Below, in pieces: positions 27,737 through 37,408 of a stretch of DNA of 64,000 nt. Source of the DNA: Synechococcus sp. Cruz-7E5 (GTDB lineage: Bacteria > Cyanobacteriota > Cyanobacteriia > PCC-6307 > Cyanobiaceae); NCBI RefSeq assembly GCF_024345995.1, contig NZ_JAGQCE010000006.1, positions 1-64,000 of the forward strand, in the 5' to 3' direction. Position numbers and translations under genes: made by a program. Each line of letters opens with the position of its first letter. Positions within the stretch are counted from its first letter, which is position 1. The notes beneath the pieces were generated by a model that saw only the letters and a list, made by a program, of their open reading frames with translations, made no database searches and was not told the origin of the DNA.

Positions 27737-29743
27737 TCATGCCCTCCCCACCAGCTTCTGACGCAGCTTCTTGATGCGATCGCGCAGGTTGGCAGCTTCT
27801 TCGAACTCCAGGTTCCTGGCGGCTGCTTTCATCTTGTCCTCCAGCTCCAGGATCAGCTCAGGCAGCGCATCGAGGGGCACCATCGCGAACGAGGCCTGCT
27901 CAGCCTCGGGTTGTGGCCCATCATCCTGAGCTCGTCTGGACACTTCCAGGAAGCTGAGGATGGCATTGCCAGCGCGCTTGCCTGCCGGGCTGGGGGTGAT
28001 GCCGTGGGTCTCGTTATAGGTCTGCTGGATAGCCCGGCGCCGTTCGGTTTCGGAGATGGCACGGGCCATCGAGTCGGTGAGGTTATCGGCATAGAGGAGT
28101 GCCATCCCGTCCACATGACGGGCCGCCCGACCGATGGTCTGGATCAAGGAGCGCTCCGCCCGCAGGAATCCCTCCTTGTCGGCATCAAGAATCGCCACCA
28201 GGGACACCTCCGGCAGATCCAGTCCTTCCCGCAGCAGATTCACCCCCACCAGGGCATCAAAGTCGCCGTTGCGCAGATCCTGGATGATTTCGATCCGCTC
28301 GATCGAATGGATCTCCGAGTGCAGATAGCGCACCCGGACGCCATTTTCAGCCAGGTAATCGGTTAGGTCTTCGGCCATTCGTTTGGTGAGAGTGGTGATC
28401 AGCGTGCGCTCATCCCGCTCCGCCCGCAGCCGGATTTCACCGAGCAGGTCATCCACCTGGCCCTCGGTGGGGCGCACCTCCACCACCGGATCGAGCACAC
28501 CGGTGGGGCGGATCACCTGCTGGGTCACATGGCCGTGGCTCTGCTCGATTTCCCACGTCCCTGGCGTAGCTGACACGAAGATGGTCTGGCGGGCCTTCGA
28601 CCAGAACTCCTCGGCCTTGAGCGGACGGTTGTCGGCGGCACTGGGCAGCCGGAACCCATGCTCCACCAGCACCTGCTTGCGGGCCTGGTCGCCGTTGTAC
28701 ATCGCATGGAGCTGGGAGCAGGTGACGTGGCTCTCATCCACCACCAGCAACCAGTCGTCGGGGAAATAGTCGATCAGGCACTCGGGCGGTGTACCGGCCT
28801 GGCGGCCCGCCAGGTGGCGGGCGTAGTTCTCGACGCCATTGCAATAGCCCACCTGCTGCAACATTTCCAGGTCGTAGGTGGTGCGCTGCTCCAGCCGCTG
28901 GGCCTCCAGCAGGCGGCCTTGGCCCTGAAGGTGCTCCAGGCGCTGGTGCAGTTCCTCGCGGATCGCCGCGATCGCTGAATCGAGCCTGTCCTTGGGGGTG
29001 ACGAAGTGCTTGGCAGGATAGATATTTATAGTTTCCAAACTCTGCAGGATTTCGCCGGTGGTCGGATCGACATAGCGAATCGCCTCCACTTCATCGCCAA
29101 AGAGTTCGATGCGCACCAGCCGGTCTTCGTAGGCGGGGCCGATCTCGAGCACATCCCCCTTCACCCGGAAGCGGCCACGCCCGACTTCGATGTCGTTGCG
29201 GGAATACTGGTTGTTCACCAGCTCGCGCAGGGAACCGCGCAGGTTAAGAGGCTCACCCACCTGAAAGCGCACCGCAGCCTTGAGATATTCCGAGGGAATA
29301 CCGAGGCCGTAGATGCAACTGATCGAAGCCACAACGATTACATCCTGGCGCTCGAACAACGAGCGGGTGGCGGAGTGCCGCAGCATGTCGATCTCTTCGT
29401 TGATCGAAGCCGTTTTGGCGATGTAGGTATCTGAGACCGGAACATAGGCCTCCGGCTGGTAGTAGTCGTAGTAGGAGATGAAATATTCGACAGCGTTGTT
29501 AGGGAAGAACTCCCGCAACTCATTGCAGAGCTGGGCCGCGAGAGTCTTGTTGTGGGCCAGCACCAGAGCCGGACGACCGGTGCGGGCAATCACGTTGGCA
29601 ATGGTGAAAGTCTTGCCGGTGCCCGTGGCACCCAGCAGGGTCTGGTATCGCTCACCCCCATCAACACCGTCCACCAGGGCTTCGATGGCCGTTGGTTGGT
29701 CGCCCTTGGGCTCGTAGGGAGCCTGGAGCTCAAAGCGCGCCAT
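27737..29743 (-). CDS. uvrB: Excinuclease ABC subunit B
   Basis: 668 aa from ATG 29743, near the 673 aa of the E. coli protein; the open frame upstream is unlike UvrB. Visible features: [20 protein letters not shown], Walker [17 protein letters not shown], the beta-hairpin [12 protein letters not shown], the [14 protein letters not shown] Walker B box, the helicase C-lobe ending [14 protein letters not shown], and the C-terminal UvrC-contact helix [29 protein letters not shown]. UvrB loads onto damaged DNA with UvrA and recruits UvrC in nucleotide excision repair. The CphA-like gene starts one base after its stop, so the unusual cluster is probably transcribed from the uvrB promoter, at least in part. 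Confidence 0.96.
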   Translation of the reverse strand: MARFELQAPYEPKGDQPTAIEALVDGVDGGERYQTLLGATGTGKTFTIANVIARTGRPALVLAHNKTLAAQLCNELREFFPNNAVEYFISYYDYYQPEAYVPVSDTYIAKTASINEEIDMLRHSATRSLFERQDVIVVASISCIYGLGIPSEYLKAAVRFQVGEPLNLRGSLRELVNNQYSRNDIEVGRGRFRVKGDVLEIGPAYEDRLVRIELFGDEVEAIRYVDPTTGEILQSLETINIYPAKHFVTPKDRLDSAIAAIREELHQRLEHLQGQGRLLEAQRLEQRTTYDLEMLQQVGYCNGVENYARHLAGRQAGTPPECLIDYFPDDWLLVVDESHVTCSQLHAMYNGDQARKQVLVEHGFRLPSAADNRPLKAEEFWSKARQTIFVSATPGTWEIEQSHGHVTQQVIRPTGVLDPVVEVRPTEGQVDDLLGEIRLRAERDERTLITTLTKRMAEDLTDYLAENGVRVRYLHSEIHSIERIEIIQDLRNGDFDALVGVNLLREGLDLPEVSLVAILDADKEGFLRAERSLIQTIGRAARHVDGMALLYADNLTDSMARAISETERRRAIQQTYNETHGITPSPAGKRAGNAILSFLEVSRRAQDDGPQPEAEQASFAMVPLDALPELILELEDKMKAAARNLEFEEAANLRDRIKKLRQKLVGRA

Positions 29744-29882
29744 GGCCGCTGGTTCCAGGTGGCCCCTGGATAAAGACAAAATTGATCCTAGGAATAAGCC
29801 CCTACTTGTGCCCGCCTGCAACACGGTCGGCTAACCGCATCAACCTCGGCAAACAACCAGCTGCGGCAGGCCCTCAGATCAC

Positions 29883-30314
29883 TCAGCCAACGCCGACTGC
29901 CGCGGAGAGAGCGGCCGACGCTCGAGTGAAGCTCACATCAAGGCCAAGCCAGCCCAGGATCAAGGTGCTGAGCACGCTGTAAACGATGGCACCGAGGGCC
30001 GCGCTGATCAGACCGTTCTTGAGCCGGAAGCCCTGGATCAACCAGGCCGCCAGGGCAAACAGCACGATCGTGATCACCCAGTTGTAGACAGCGGTGATCG
30101 GTGTCACCATGCCGCCCAGGCTGGTGAGGGCCCAGGGCAGCGCCAGCACCAGCCTCAATGGCCAGATCAGCAGCGTTCCCAGCAGGCCGATCACCGCTGC
30201 TGAGAGCAGGGCGGTGCCAAAACTGTTGAATTCGACTCCGAGGGGCAAGACTCCCACGAACAACAGCACAAGAGCCCGGATGGGCCATTGCAGGAGCCAG
30301 AGGAACGGGCCCAT
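29883..30314 (-). CDS. Phage holin family (4-TM) membrane protein
   Basis: 143 aa from ATG 30314; a GTG at 30326 would add four residues. Four hydrophobic helices fill nearly the whole chain (about res 5-24, 32-58, 64-92, 102-125), with GTLLIWPLRLVLALPWALTS and TPITAVYNWVITIVLFALAAW between them. This matches the small PF04020-type 'phage holin' membrane family that is common in cyanobacterial chromosomes and not linked to a prophage here. It lies 139 bp upstream of uvrB on the same strand and behind a palindrome that separates it from the ycf23 gene. Function unknown. Confidence 0.8.
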   Translation of the reverse strand: MGPFLWLLQWPIRALVLLFVGVLPLGVEFNSFGTALLSAAVIGLLGTLLIWPLRLVLALPWALTSLGGMVTPITAVYNWVITIVLFALAAWLIQGFRLKNGLISAALGAIVYSVLSTLILGWLGLDVSFTRASAALSAAVGVG

Positions 30315-30352
30315 ATCAGAAATCACGGCGTCGGGGTCACGCTAATCAAAGC

Positions 30353-30376
30353 CCCCTGACTTGGCCAAGTCAGGGG
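30353..30376. terminator. 24 bp perfect palindrome between the ycf23 and holin-family genes
   Basis: The left arm CCCCTGACTTGG is followed immediately by its exact reverse complement, so the RNA would form a 10 bp stem with a GGCC loop. It lies 37 bp after the ycf23 stop and before the next gene on the same strand. A terminator for ycf23 is the simplest reading, though there is no good T-run on either side. It could instead be a protein-binding operator upstream of the holin-family/uvrB genes. Confidence 0.5.
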
Positions 30377-30413
30377 TGTTGAACCGTCACAAGCAGGCGG
30401 TGTACTCGTGTCC

Positions 30414-31169
30414 TCAGGCGACCGACACCCGCGCCGGGGCAAGAGATTCACGCAGGCCGCGCACCACCGCCACCATGGCGAGTTCGTCATCAAGCCTGTT
30501 CACTGCCGAGCCCACACCCACCCCATGGGCACCGGCAGCGATGGCCAGGGGCAGGGTGACGGCCGACAGTCCGGAGGCGCAGAGCACCGGCAACTCAACC
30601 GCCCGGCTGATGGAGTGGGCAGCCGCCAGGGTGGGCGCTGCTTTCTCAATCAGGCCAAGGGCCCCGGGACTGAAAGGACGGGCGCTGGTGCCGCCTTCGG
30701 TCTGGATCAGGTCGGCGCCGGCAGCGGCCAGATCAATGGCCAGCTGCTGCTGTTGATCAAGGGGGAGCCCATGGGGCACCGTGACCGAGAGCACCACTTC
30801 CGGCAACAGCTCCCTGGTGTGCCGGGTCAGAGCGAGCACCTCCTCGGCGCCGAAGATCCGACCTTCGGGGTAGAACGAATCGAAATTGCCGATCTCCACC
30901 ATCGCGGCGCCAGCGGCCACAGCGGCGGGGAACAGCTCCGGATCGACGGCCGAGACGCAGACCGGCAGGCCGGAGGCCGTAGCAGCCAGGCGCACAAGAT
31001 CGGGATCGCAGGCCACATCGAGCAGGTCGGCGCCACCGGCTCCGGCCGCCCGGCTGATCCGCTCCACGCTGGCCGCCTCGAAGTTGCGCAAGCCGGCGAT
31101 CACCTTCAACAGCCGCCGGGAGTGAAGCGCCGCTTGCAGGGGAGCAGGCAGGCTGGTGAGGCGCGACAT
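30414..31169 (-). CDS. ycf23: DUF561 (Ycf23) TIM-barrel protein
   Basis: 251 aa from ATG 31169; ATG 31184 would add five residues. The chain begins LQAALHSRRLLKVIAGLRNFEAASVERI and contains GADLLDVACDPDLVRLA, LPVCVSAVDPELF, AAMVEIGNFDSFYPEGRIF, LSVTVPHGLPLDQQQQLA and GADLIQTEGG, a repeating beta-alpha pattern of a TIM barrel. Ycf23/DUF561 is conserved in cyanobacteria and some plastids, and its reaction is unknown. It is divergent from tilS with 9-24 bp between the starts, so the promoters must overlap the coding regions or be very compact. Confidence 0.88.
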   Translation of the reverse strand: MSRLTSLPAPLQAALHSRRLLKVIAGLRNFEAASVERISRAAGAGGADLLDVACDPDLVRLAATASGLPVCVSAVDPELFPAAVAAGAAMVEIGNFDSFYPEGRIFGAEEVLALTRHTRELLPEVVLSVTVPHGLPLDQQQQLAIDLAAAGADLIQTEGGTSARPFSPGALGLIEKAAPTLAAAHSISRAVELPVLCASGLSAVTLPLAIAAGAHGVGVGSAVNRLDDELAMVAVVRGLRESLAPARVSVA

Positions 31170-31193
31170 CGGCGAGCGGGGCATATAGCAACG

Positions 31194-32276
31194 ATTCTCC
31201 CATGGGGTCCCCTGCAGCACCGGCTGCACCGGCGTCTGCTGGCGGACCCCCAGCTCCTGCCCAGGGGCAGCCGCCTGCTGCTGGCCATCTCCGGTGGCCA
31301 GGACTCGATGGCCCTGACGGCCCTGCTGCTGGAGCTGCGACGCCTGCACGACTGGGAGCTTCACCTCTGGCACGGCAACCACGGCTGGCGAGAGGAAGCC
31401 GCCGATCAGGCCGCTGAGCTGGCGGCCTGGGCCGGCGGCCTGGGCCTGCCGATGTGGGTGGAGAACGCCCCCGCTGGGCCTGCCGCCCCCACCGCCGGCC
31501 AGGAAGAGGCTGGGCGCCGCTGGCGCTACGAGCGGTTGAACCAGCAGGCCCTGAGCCTGGACTGCCCCCGCGTCGTGACTGGCCATACCGGCAGCGACCG
31601 GGCGGAGACCCTGTTGTTCAACCTGGCCAGGGGTTGTGGGCTGCGGGGGCTGTGCAGCCTGCGAGCACGCCGTCCCCTCAGCGGCAGCATCGATTTGGTG
31701 CGTCCCTTGCTCGGCTTCTCGCGAGCAGAGACCGCAGCCTTCTGTAAGCAGCAGCGCCTGCCTTTGTGGCTGGATCCCAGCAATACCGATCTCCGCTTCA
31801 GCCGCAACCGGCTGCGCCTGGAGGTGCTGCCGGTGCTCGAGCAGCTCCATCCCGGGGCCTGGCGTCGTCTGAGCGCCACGGCCGAACGCCTGGAAGCCAG
31901 CGAGGGCATCACCGAGGAGCTGGCCCTGCTGGCCCTCGCGGCCCTGCAGGCGCCGGCTGCCCTCCCGGCTGCAGGCCAGTCAGAGCTCGGACCAGGGCTT
32001 CAACGCGAACGGCTGAGCGAGCTCTCCGCCAGCTGTCAGGAGCGGCTGCTCGATCTCTGGCTGGAGCGCAGCGCCGGGGTGCGGCTGGGGGCCCGGAACC
32101 TTGAATCCCTACGCCGCCGGTTGCAGCTGAGCCAGGGGCCTGGCAGCCTGGAATTGCCCGGAGGCAGGAGCCTCCTCTGGGACCGGCAGAGCCTGCGGCT
32201 GCAACCGGTCCCGAGCGAGCACGCGGATCCATCCGGCCCTGCCGAACCCGGTGCGGCCTCAGCCCCCTCCAACTGA
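31194..32276 (+). CDS. tilS: tRNA(Ile)-lysidine synthase
   Basis: 360 aa if begun at ATT 31194; a CTG at 31212 is the next option. No ATG, GTG or TTG is found in frame between 31134 and the conserved part, and the TTG at 31134 lies antisense to ycf23 and gives unlikely residues. The ATT reading gives LPWGPLQHRLHRRLL, which fits cyanobacterial TilS openings. The PP-loop is LLLAISGGQDSMALTALLL; HGNHGWREEA, VVTGHTGSDRAETLLFNLARG and DPSNTDLRFSRNRLRLEVLPVL are family hallmarks. TilS puts lysine on C34 of tRNA-Ile(CAU). The stop overlaps the next start (TGATG), so the two are coupled. Confidence 0.86.
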   Translation: MLPWGPLQHRLHRRLLADPQLLPRGSRLLLAISGGQDSMALTALLLELRRLHDWELHLWHGNHGWREEAADQAAELAAWAGGLGLPMWVENAPAGPAAPTAGQEEAGRRWRYERLNQQALSLDCPRVVTGHTGSDRAETLLFNLARGCGLRGLCSLRARRPLSGSIDLVRPLLGFSRAETAAFCKQQRLPLWLDPSNTDLRFSRNRLRLEVLPVLEQLHPGAWRRLSATAERLEASEGITEELALLALAALQAPAALPAAGQSELGPGLQRERLSELSASCQERLLDLWLERSAGVRLGARNLESLRRRLQLSQGPGSLELPGGRSLLWDRQSLRLQPVPSEHADPSGPAEPGAASAPSN

Positions 32277-32839
32277 TGACCTCCAGCGGCTTCGATCAGG
32301 CTTACAAGAGCGTGGAGCTGGCCTACAGCCAGGGGCGCTTCGCCGAAGCCCTGCAGGAGGGGCAGGACCTGCTGGAGAAAACACCACTTGAGGCCAGTGA
32401 TCCCCACAGCCTGCGACTGAAACTGCTGCTGGGGCACATTCACTTCTACGGACTGCGCCAGCCCGAAGACGCCGGCGAGCTGTACCGCCAGGTGCAGACC
32501 ACCGCCGCCAAGGGGAGCACATACAACGACCTGGCCGCGGAGGGACTGGCACTCTGCGAGCAGAGCCGACCCGTGCCCAGCGAGGCGGCAGCCATGCCCT
32601 GGGCCACGGATCTGGCATCGATGGGGTCAGCCCCCCTGAGCCTGGCCCCGGCTCCTCCGGACAGCGGCCTCGAAGACGAGAGCAGCGTGGACGGGACACC
32701 CCAGGCCGTGGAAGCTGTGCGGGTGGAAGTGCTGGCCGAACCGGCCAGCTCCAGCCGCGATGTCCCAGGCGAACGCCGTTTCAGCCCAGAAGAGGAGGCT
32801 GAGCTGGCCAAGGGTCTGCTGCGGGTGGTGCTGGGCTGA
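32276..32839 (+). CDS. Conserved cyanobacterial TPR-like protein
   Basis: 187 aa. The first 95 residues look like a pair of TPR-type helical repeats (FDQAYKSVELAYSQGRFAEALQEGQ, LLGHIHFYGLRQPEDAGELYRQV). After that come an acidic Pro/Ala/Ser-rich linker and a charged end FSPEEEAELAKGLLRVVLG. There is no signal peptide. The ATG overlaps the tilS stop, and the next gene (rnj) converges 31 bp downstream. A protein-interaction role is likely, but no specific function is recognised. Confidence 0.7.
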   Translation: MTSSGFDQAYKSVELAYSQGRFAEALQEGQDLLEKTPLEASDPHSLRLKLLLGHIHFYGLRQPEDAGELYRQVQTTAAKGSTYNDLAAEGLALCEQSRPVPSEAAAMPWATDLASMGSAPLSLAPAPPDSGLEDESSVDGTPQAVEAVRVEVLAEPASSSRDVPGERRFSPEEEAELAKGLLRVVLG

Positions 32840-32870
32840 GCGGCAGCGTGGCCGCCCAGCCCGCTGCCGC

Positions 32871-34883
32871 TCAGCTGGCGGCGGTGGAGCGACGACGACG
32901 CACCCGGTTGGCGGGCATCTCCGGTTCCTCCCGCTTGGCCTCTGCGACCTGCACAGCGGGTGCGCTTACGGGGGTCATGACGGCGACAGGCGTCGCGGCC
33001 ACGGCCGCGACAGCACCGGAAGCCTGTACCCGCTGGGGAGCAGGTGCGTGGTTGCGGATCACAGGTTCACGTCCTGAACTTTCCCGGCGAGCGCCGCGGG
33101 GGGCTGGACGGCTGTCGGGCTCGGCATCAGCACGGCCCTTGTAGGCCGGGGTGCCCGCCGGAGCTGGCTGCACCAGGCAGATGATCAAGGGTTCCACCTG
33201 CAGTTCGCGCCGCAAGCGGCGCTGGAGGCCCACCTCGATTTCCCTCTGAACGCCCACCCAATCGACCTCGGGGGCCGTGCCACCGGTGTTGCGGGCCAGC
33301 TGATTCCAGCGGTTCTCCAGAACCCAGCCGATCTCCCGCTCGGCCCAGACCGAGAGCCGGCGGGCATCAGCGGTGGTGACCACACCGCGCAGGTTGACCC
33401 GCGGCGGGGCGCCCATCACGCCATCGGTACTGATCACGGTCAGCAGGGTGATCACCCCGTCTTCGGCCAGTTGCTGACGTTCCTTGAGCACACGGTTGTC
33501 GACGATGCCGTTGCGGGAGGCATCCAGCAGTTCGATGCCGGCCTTGACCGGATCCCCCTTGTGAATGGTCGTGGGGGTGAGCTCCACCACATCACCGTTG
33601 TCGATGATCAGCATGTTGTCGGCGGGAATTCCCATCGACTGGGCCGTGCGCGAGTGGCACACGAGCATGCGGTGCTCCCCGTGGACAGGGACGAAGAACT
33701 TGGGCCGGGTGAGCGCCAGCATCAGCTTGTGGTCTTCCTGGCAGCCATGGCCAGACACGTGGATGCCTTCGCCTTTGCCATAGACCACCTTGGCCCCCAT
33801 CATCATCAACCGGTCGATGGTGTTCACCACCGAAATGGTGTTGCCGGGGATCGGGCTGGCGGAGAAGATGATCGTGTCGGTGGATTTCACCTGCACCTGG
33901 GGGTGCTCTCCACGGGAAATGCGGCTGAGGGCGGCGAGCGGTTCACCCTGGCTGCCGGTCATCAGCAGAAGCGTTTCACGATCGGGAAGATCGCGAATCT
34001 GCTTGATCGGCACAAACAGCTCGTCAGGGCAGCGGATGTAGCCAAGCTCACGCGCTTTGGCGATCACGTTGAGCATGGAGCGGCCAAGCAGACCAACCTT
34101 GCGGCCATGCTTCATCGCCAGCTCCAGGATCATCGAAACCCGGTGGACGGAACTGGCAAACGTGGTGACGATCACCCGGCCTTCGGAATTGGCGAAGTGA
34201 CGATCGAGATTGGGGAACACCGACCGCTCGGGCGGGGTGAATCCGGGCACCTCGGCATTGGTGGAATCGCTGAACAGGCAGAGCACTCCCTGCTCGCCGT
34301 AGTGGGCCATCCGCTGGATGTCGAAGTATTCACCATCGACAGGGGTGTGATCAAACTTGAAATCGCCGGTAAAGATCACCACACCCACGGGGGTGGTGAT
34401 CGCCAGGCTGAAGCTGTCGGCGATCGAGTGGGTGTTACGGATGAACTCCACCTGGAAGTGCTGGCCCACCTTGACCACATCCCGGGGGCTCACCGTCTGG
34501 ATCACGGTGCGATCGGTGACGGCAGCCTCTTCCATCTTCCCCTGAAGCATCGACATGGCCAGCCGCGGGCCGTAGATCACGGGGATGCTGAAGTTCTTGA
34601 GGTGGTGGGGAATGCCGCCGATGTGATCTTCGTGACCATGGGTCACGATCATGCCGCGGATGCGCTTCTGGTTTTCACGCAGATAGCTGGTGTCGGGCAG
34701 CACCACGTTGACTCCGTGCATGCCATCGCTGGGGAAGGCCAGGCCGGCATCCACCAGCATCAGCTCATCGCCGTATTCAAAAACACAGGTGTTCTTGCCG
34801 ATCTCATGAAGCCCGCCGAGGGGAATCACCCGCAGGGCGGGCTGTTTGTTGGCGGGGGAGGTCTTGTTGTTGCTTGAGCTCAT
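32871..34883 (-). CDS. rnj: Ribonuclease J
   Basis: 670 aa. Metallo-beta-lactamase/beta-CASP core: RVIPLGGLHEIGKNTCVFEY, the zinc motif THGHEDHIGG (res 82-87 core), FIRNTHSIADSFSLAI, FTGDFKFDHTPVDG, LLMTGSQGEPLAAL and the C-terminal beta-CASP His segment PVHGEHRML. It is a 5'-3' exonuclease and endonuclease acting in RNA decay and maturation, partnering RNase E in cyanobacteria. The last ~110 residues form a low-complexity tail rich in Pro, Ala, Arg and Glu that ends in a basic run. The gene faces the TPR-like gene and is preceded by dapA on the same strand, with a hairpin in the 98 bp between. Confidence 0.95.
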   Translation of the reverse strand: MSSSNNKTSPANKQPALRVIPLGGLHEIGKNTCVFEYGDELMLVDAGLAFPSDGMHGVNVVLPDTSYLRENQKRIRGMIVTHGHEDHIGGIPHHLKNFSIPVIYGPRLAMSMLQGKMEEAAVTDRTVIQTVSPRDVVKVGQHFQVEFIRNTHSIADSFSLAITTPVGVVIFTGDFKFDHTPVDGEYFDIQRMAHYGEQGVLCLFSDSTNAEVPGFTPPERSVFPNLDRHFANSEGRVIVTTFASSVHRVSMILELAMKHGRKVGLLGRSMLNVIAKARELGYIRCPDELFVPIKQIRDLPDRETLLLMTGSQGEPLAALSRISRGEHPQVQVKSTDTIIFSASPIPGNTISVVNTIDRLMMMGAKVVYGKGEGIHVSGHGCQEDHKLMLALTRPKFFVPVHGEHRMLVCHSRTAQSMGIPADNMLIIDNGDVVELTPTTIHKGDPVKAGIELLDASRNGIVDNRVLKERQQLAEDGVITLLTVISTDGVMGAPPRVNLRGVVTTADARRLSVWAEREIGWVLENRWNQLARNTGGTAPEVDWVGVQREIEVGLQRRLRRELQVEPLIICLVQPAPAGTPAYKGRADAEPDSRPAPRGARRESSGREPVIRNHAPAPQRVQASGAVAAVAATPVAVMTPVSAPAVQVAEAKREEPEMPANRVRRRRSTAAS

Positions 34884-34945
34884 GGGGTGGGTAACGAAGG
34901 GGTGCAGAACAGAGGAACGGGATCAGGGTGTTGCTGGTGCGAGAA

Positions 34946-34968
34946 CTCCAGGCCGCACTGCGCTGGAG
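34946..34968 (-). terminator. Candidate hairpin between dapA and rnj
   Basis: CTCCAG (34946-34951) is the exact reverse complement of CTGGAG (34963-34968) with an 11 nt loop; one or two flanking bases extend the stem. It lies 14 bp past the dapA stop and 63 bp before the rnj start, both on the minus strand. It may be a weak terminator or attenuator for the asd-dapA transcript. There is no strong T-run. Confidence 0.35.
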
Positions 34969-34981
34969 CTAAGCCATGGCG

Positions 34982-35905
34982 TCAGGTAGGACGCAGGGCA
35001 GCCAGGGCGGAGGTCAATCGGGCACGGACGTCGCTGTCGGCGGAGACCAGCGGAAGACGGGGGGACCCCACGGGCCAGCCCTCCAGTTCAAGGGCGGCTT
35101 TGACGGGAATGGGATTGGTGGTGGCGAACAGGGCCCGGCAAAGGGGCAGCAGGCGTTCGTGCAGGGCCAGAGCCGCAGCCAGCTCACCGGCGAGGAAGGA
35201 CGAGATCATGCGCTGGATCTCGCGCCCCACCAGATGGCTGGCCACGCTCACCACGCCGACAGCACCCACCGCCAGCATCGGCAGGGTCAGGGCATCGTCG
35301 CCGCTGTAGATCGCCAGCCGGTCGCCGCAGAGCAGCCGCAGCTGGCTGACTTCATCGGTGCTGCCACTGGCGGCCTTGTAGCTGACCACGTTGGGGAGGT
35401 CGAGCAGGCGGGCCGTGGTGCGGGGCTCAAGGCTGCAGCCGGTGCGGCCGGGGATGTTGTAAAGCATCACCGGCAGGCCTGGGGCCGCCTGGGCGATCGC
35501 ACGGAAATGGGCTTCCAGCCCATCCTGGGGCGGCTTGTTGTAGTACGGGACTACCACCAGGGCCCCATCGGCGCCTTCCTCGGCCGCCCGCTCGATCGCT
35601 TCGATCGCCTCGGTCGTGCAGTTGCTGCCTGTGCCGGCGAGCACCAGGGCTCGGCCCTCGACGGCCCGCTTCACCGCCTCGAACAGCTCGTGCTGTTCCT
35701 GCCAGCTCAGGGTGGGAGATTCACCGGTGGTGCCGCACAGCACCAGTCCATCTGAGCCGTTGTCCACCAGGTGAGCAGCCAGGCGAGCAGCCAGATCGAG
35801 GTCAACCGAGCCATCAGGGCTGAACGGAGTGACCATCGCGGTGAGCAATCGACCGAAGGGCGGTTGCGGCTGACTCGCGACGCTCTGTTGAGCCGTGGTA
35901 CTCAA
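34982..35905 (-). CDS. dapA: 4-hydroxy-tetrahydrodipicolinate synthase
   Basis: 307 aa. It condenses pyruvate with aspartate-semialdehyde in the lysine/diaminopimelate branch. The TIM barrel shows [32 protein letters not shown] (Thr-Thr of the catalytic triad), [29 protein letters not shown] (catalytic Tyr149) and the Schiff-base lysine in [11 protein letters not shown] (Lys177). The ATG overlaps the end of asd by 4 bp, so the two are translationally coupled. asd makes its substrate and lysC at 17 kb makes the step before. Confidence 0.95.
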   Translation of the reverse strand: MSTTAQQSVASQPQPPFGRLLTAMVTPFSPDGSVDLDLAARLAAHLVDNGSDGLVLCGTTGESPTLSWQEQHELFEAVKRAVEGRALVLAGTGSNCTTEAIEAIERAAEEGADGALVVVPYYNKPPQDGLEAHFRAIAQAAPGLPVMLYNIPGRTGCSLEPRTTARLLDLPNVVSYKAASGSTDEVSQLRLLCGDRLAIYSGDDALTLPMLAVGAVGVVSVASHLVGREIQRMISSFLAGELAAALALHERLLPLCRALFATTNPIPVKAALELEGWPVGSPRLPLVSADSDVRARLTSALAALRPT

Positions 35906-37005
35906 ACGGCACCTCCGACACTGGAAGCGGATGGGACACCCGCCGTCTGGGTGGCGGCCTCTCGCCAGGCCGGATCCAGCAGCAACTCGGCGATCTGCAC
36001 GGCGTTGAGGGCCGCCCCCTTGCGGATCTGATCACCACAGAGCCAGAGCTCGAGGGCGTTGGGATCGCTGATGTCCTGGCGAATGCGTCCCACCGCCACC
36101 GGATCCCGGCCGGTTACATCGGTGGGCATCGGAAAGCGATTGGCGGCGAAATCCTCCAGCAGCTCCACCCCTGGTGCCTGCGCCAGCAGGGCCCTGGCCT
36201 CCTCGACGGGGAAGGGTTGCTCGAACTCGATGTTCACCGCCTCGGAGTGGGCCCGCAGCACCGGCACCCGCACACAGGTGGCCGAGAGCCGCAGCTCCGG
36301 CAGAGCCATGATCTTGCGGGTTTCGTGCAGCATCTTGAGCTCCTCCTCGCAGTAGCCGCTGGGCTGCAGAGGAGAGTTGTGCAGGAAGAGATTGAAGGCC
36401 AGGGAGTGGGGCAGCACCTCGCTCACCGGCTCGCCCCCGTCCAGCACGGTGCGGCTGAGCTTCCGTAATTCCTCCATCGCCCGGGCCCCTGCACCGCTGG
36501 CCGACTGATAAGTGCTCACCACCACGCGGCGGATCGGACGGCGAGCCTGGAGGGGTGCCAGGGCCAGGGTGAGCAGGATCGTGGTGCAGTTGGGGTTGGC
36601 GATGATCCCCCGGTGGCCCAGGGCCGCCTGGGGGTTCACCTCCGGCACCACCAACGGCACCTCGGGATCGAGGCGGAAGGCACTGGAATTATCGATGACA
36701 ACTGCGCCAGCTGCCGCCGCCACCGGCGCCCAGCGCCGTGAGATCGAGCCGCCGGCCGAGGCCAGAACCACATCCACGCCCTCAAAGGCGGCGGCGTCGA
36801 CAGCCTCGATGGGGAGCTCGCGCCCTTGCCACACCAGCCGGCGTCCAGCTGAGCGGGGGGAGGCCAGCAGCCGCAGTTCACCGACCGGAAAGCGGCGCTC
36901 AGCCAGCAGAGCCAGCAGCTCCTGTCCAACGGCGCCAGTGGCACCGAGCACAGCCACCGTCAGGGGACGGCTGGGGAGTGGGTGAAAGGAGGAGGTGCTT
37001 GACAA
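35902..37005 (-). CDS. asd: Aspartate-semialdehyde dehydrogenase
   Basis: 367 aa from TTG 37005, chosen because it gives a short leader before the Rossmann start [20 protein letters not shown]; a TTG at 37059 and a GTG within the VAVLGATG segment are alternatives, and no ATG fits. The active-site Cys is in [26 protein letters not shown] and the [13 protein letters not shown] segment hold other conserved residues. It reduces aspartyl phosphate to the semialdehyde using NADPH. The dapA start lies inside its stop region (4 bp overlap). A stable inverted repeat lies in its presumed leader at 37047-37099. Confidence 0.93.
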   Translation of the reverse strand: MSSTSSFHPLPSRPLTVAVLGATGAVGQELLALLAERRFPVGELRLLASPRSAGRRLVWQGRELPIEAVDAAAFEGVDVVLASAGGSISRRWAPVAAAAGAVVIDNSSAFRLDPEVPLVVPEVNPQAALGHRGIIANPNCTTILLTLALAPLQARRPIRRVVVSTYQSASGAGARAMEELRKLSRTVLDGGEPVSEVLPHSLAFNLFLHNSPLQPSGYCEEELKMLHETRKIMALPELRLSATCVRVPVLRAHSEAVNIEFEQPFPVEEARALLAQAPGVELLEDFAANRFPMPTDVTGRDPVAVGRIRQDISDPNALELWLCGDQIRKGAALNAVQIAELLLDPAWREAATQTAGVPSASSVGGAV

Positions 37006-37408
37006 CGGCAGTAGAGGGGTGAATGCACTGGTCGTGAAGGCTGGACCCGTAGCTCGCAAAGGGGTACGACCCGGGCTCGGCTTGCGGCGGACGCTACGGC
37101 CTGAACAGAGGTGAACCTGATGGGCAGGGCTGAGCCTTCAGGCAAGAACTGGAGGGGAGAGGAAAGGGTTGCAGAGGAACAGGAAAACTTCGAGAGCCTG
37201 AGCCAGCGTCTCGCTCCGTGGGGCGGAGGGAGCTGAGCACGGAGGACCTGAGGCTCGGAATGGAACCAGTTGGTCCTGGTGGATATCAACGACCACATGT
37301 CGTTGAGCACACAATACGCGGCCTGGGTCTCAGGCGGGTCCGCTGGAGGGGCTGGAGCACGAGTTCATAGGATCAGGGGCTGCATCGCCGCGGCCCGGCC
37401 GTTTCGCC
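37006..37408. other. 403 bp divergent intergenic region between asd and tig
   Basis: No supported protein gene. It must contain the divergent promoters of asd (minus) and tig (plus). A strong nested inverted repeat occupies 37047-37099, and the rest shows purine-rich stretches (around 37140-37175) without an obvious open frame. I checked for tmRNA, RNase P RNA and SRP RNA signature sequences by eye and saw none. An unrecognised small RNA is possible. Confidence 0.5.
37047..37099. promoter_or_regulatory. Nested inverted repeat upstream of asd
   Basis: CCGTAGC (37047-37053) pairs exactly with GCTACGG (37093-37099). Inside it CGCAA (37055-37059) pairs with TTGCG (37082-37086), and inside that GGGT (37062-37065) pairs with ACCC (37069-37072). 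Three stacked perfect arms in 53 bp suggest a structured leader RNA or an operator. The position, 42 bp upstream of the likely asd start, fits control of the lysine/threonine branch. No known riboswitch class was recognised. Confidence 0.4.

Noticed and set aside
29883-30314. Prophage remnant
   Set aside because: The 'phage holin' family name alone is not evidence; no other phage gene is near.
33471-34877. 468-codon plus-strand open frame opposite rnj
   Set aside because: Antisense shadow of a conserved RNase J; His/Gly-rich composition is the complement of its codons.
37006-37408. tmRNA, RNase P RNA or SRP RNA gene
   Set aside because: None of their conserved core sequences was found by eye on either strand.
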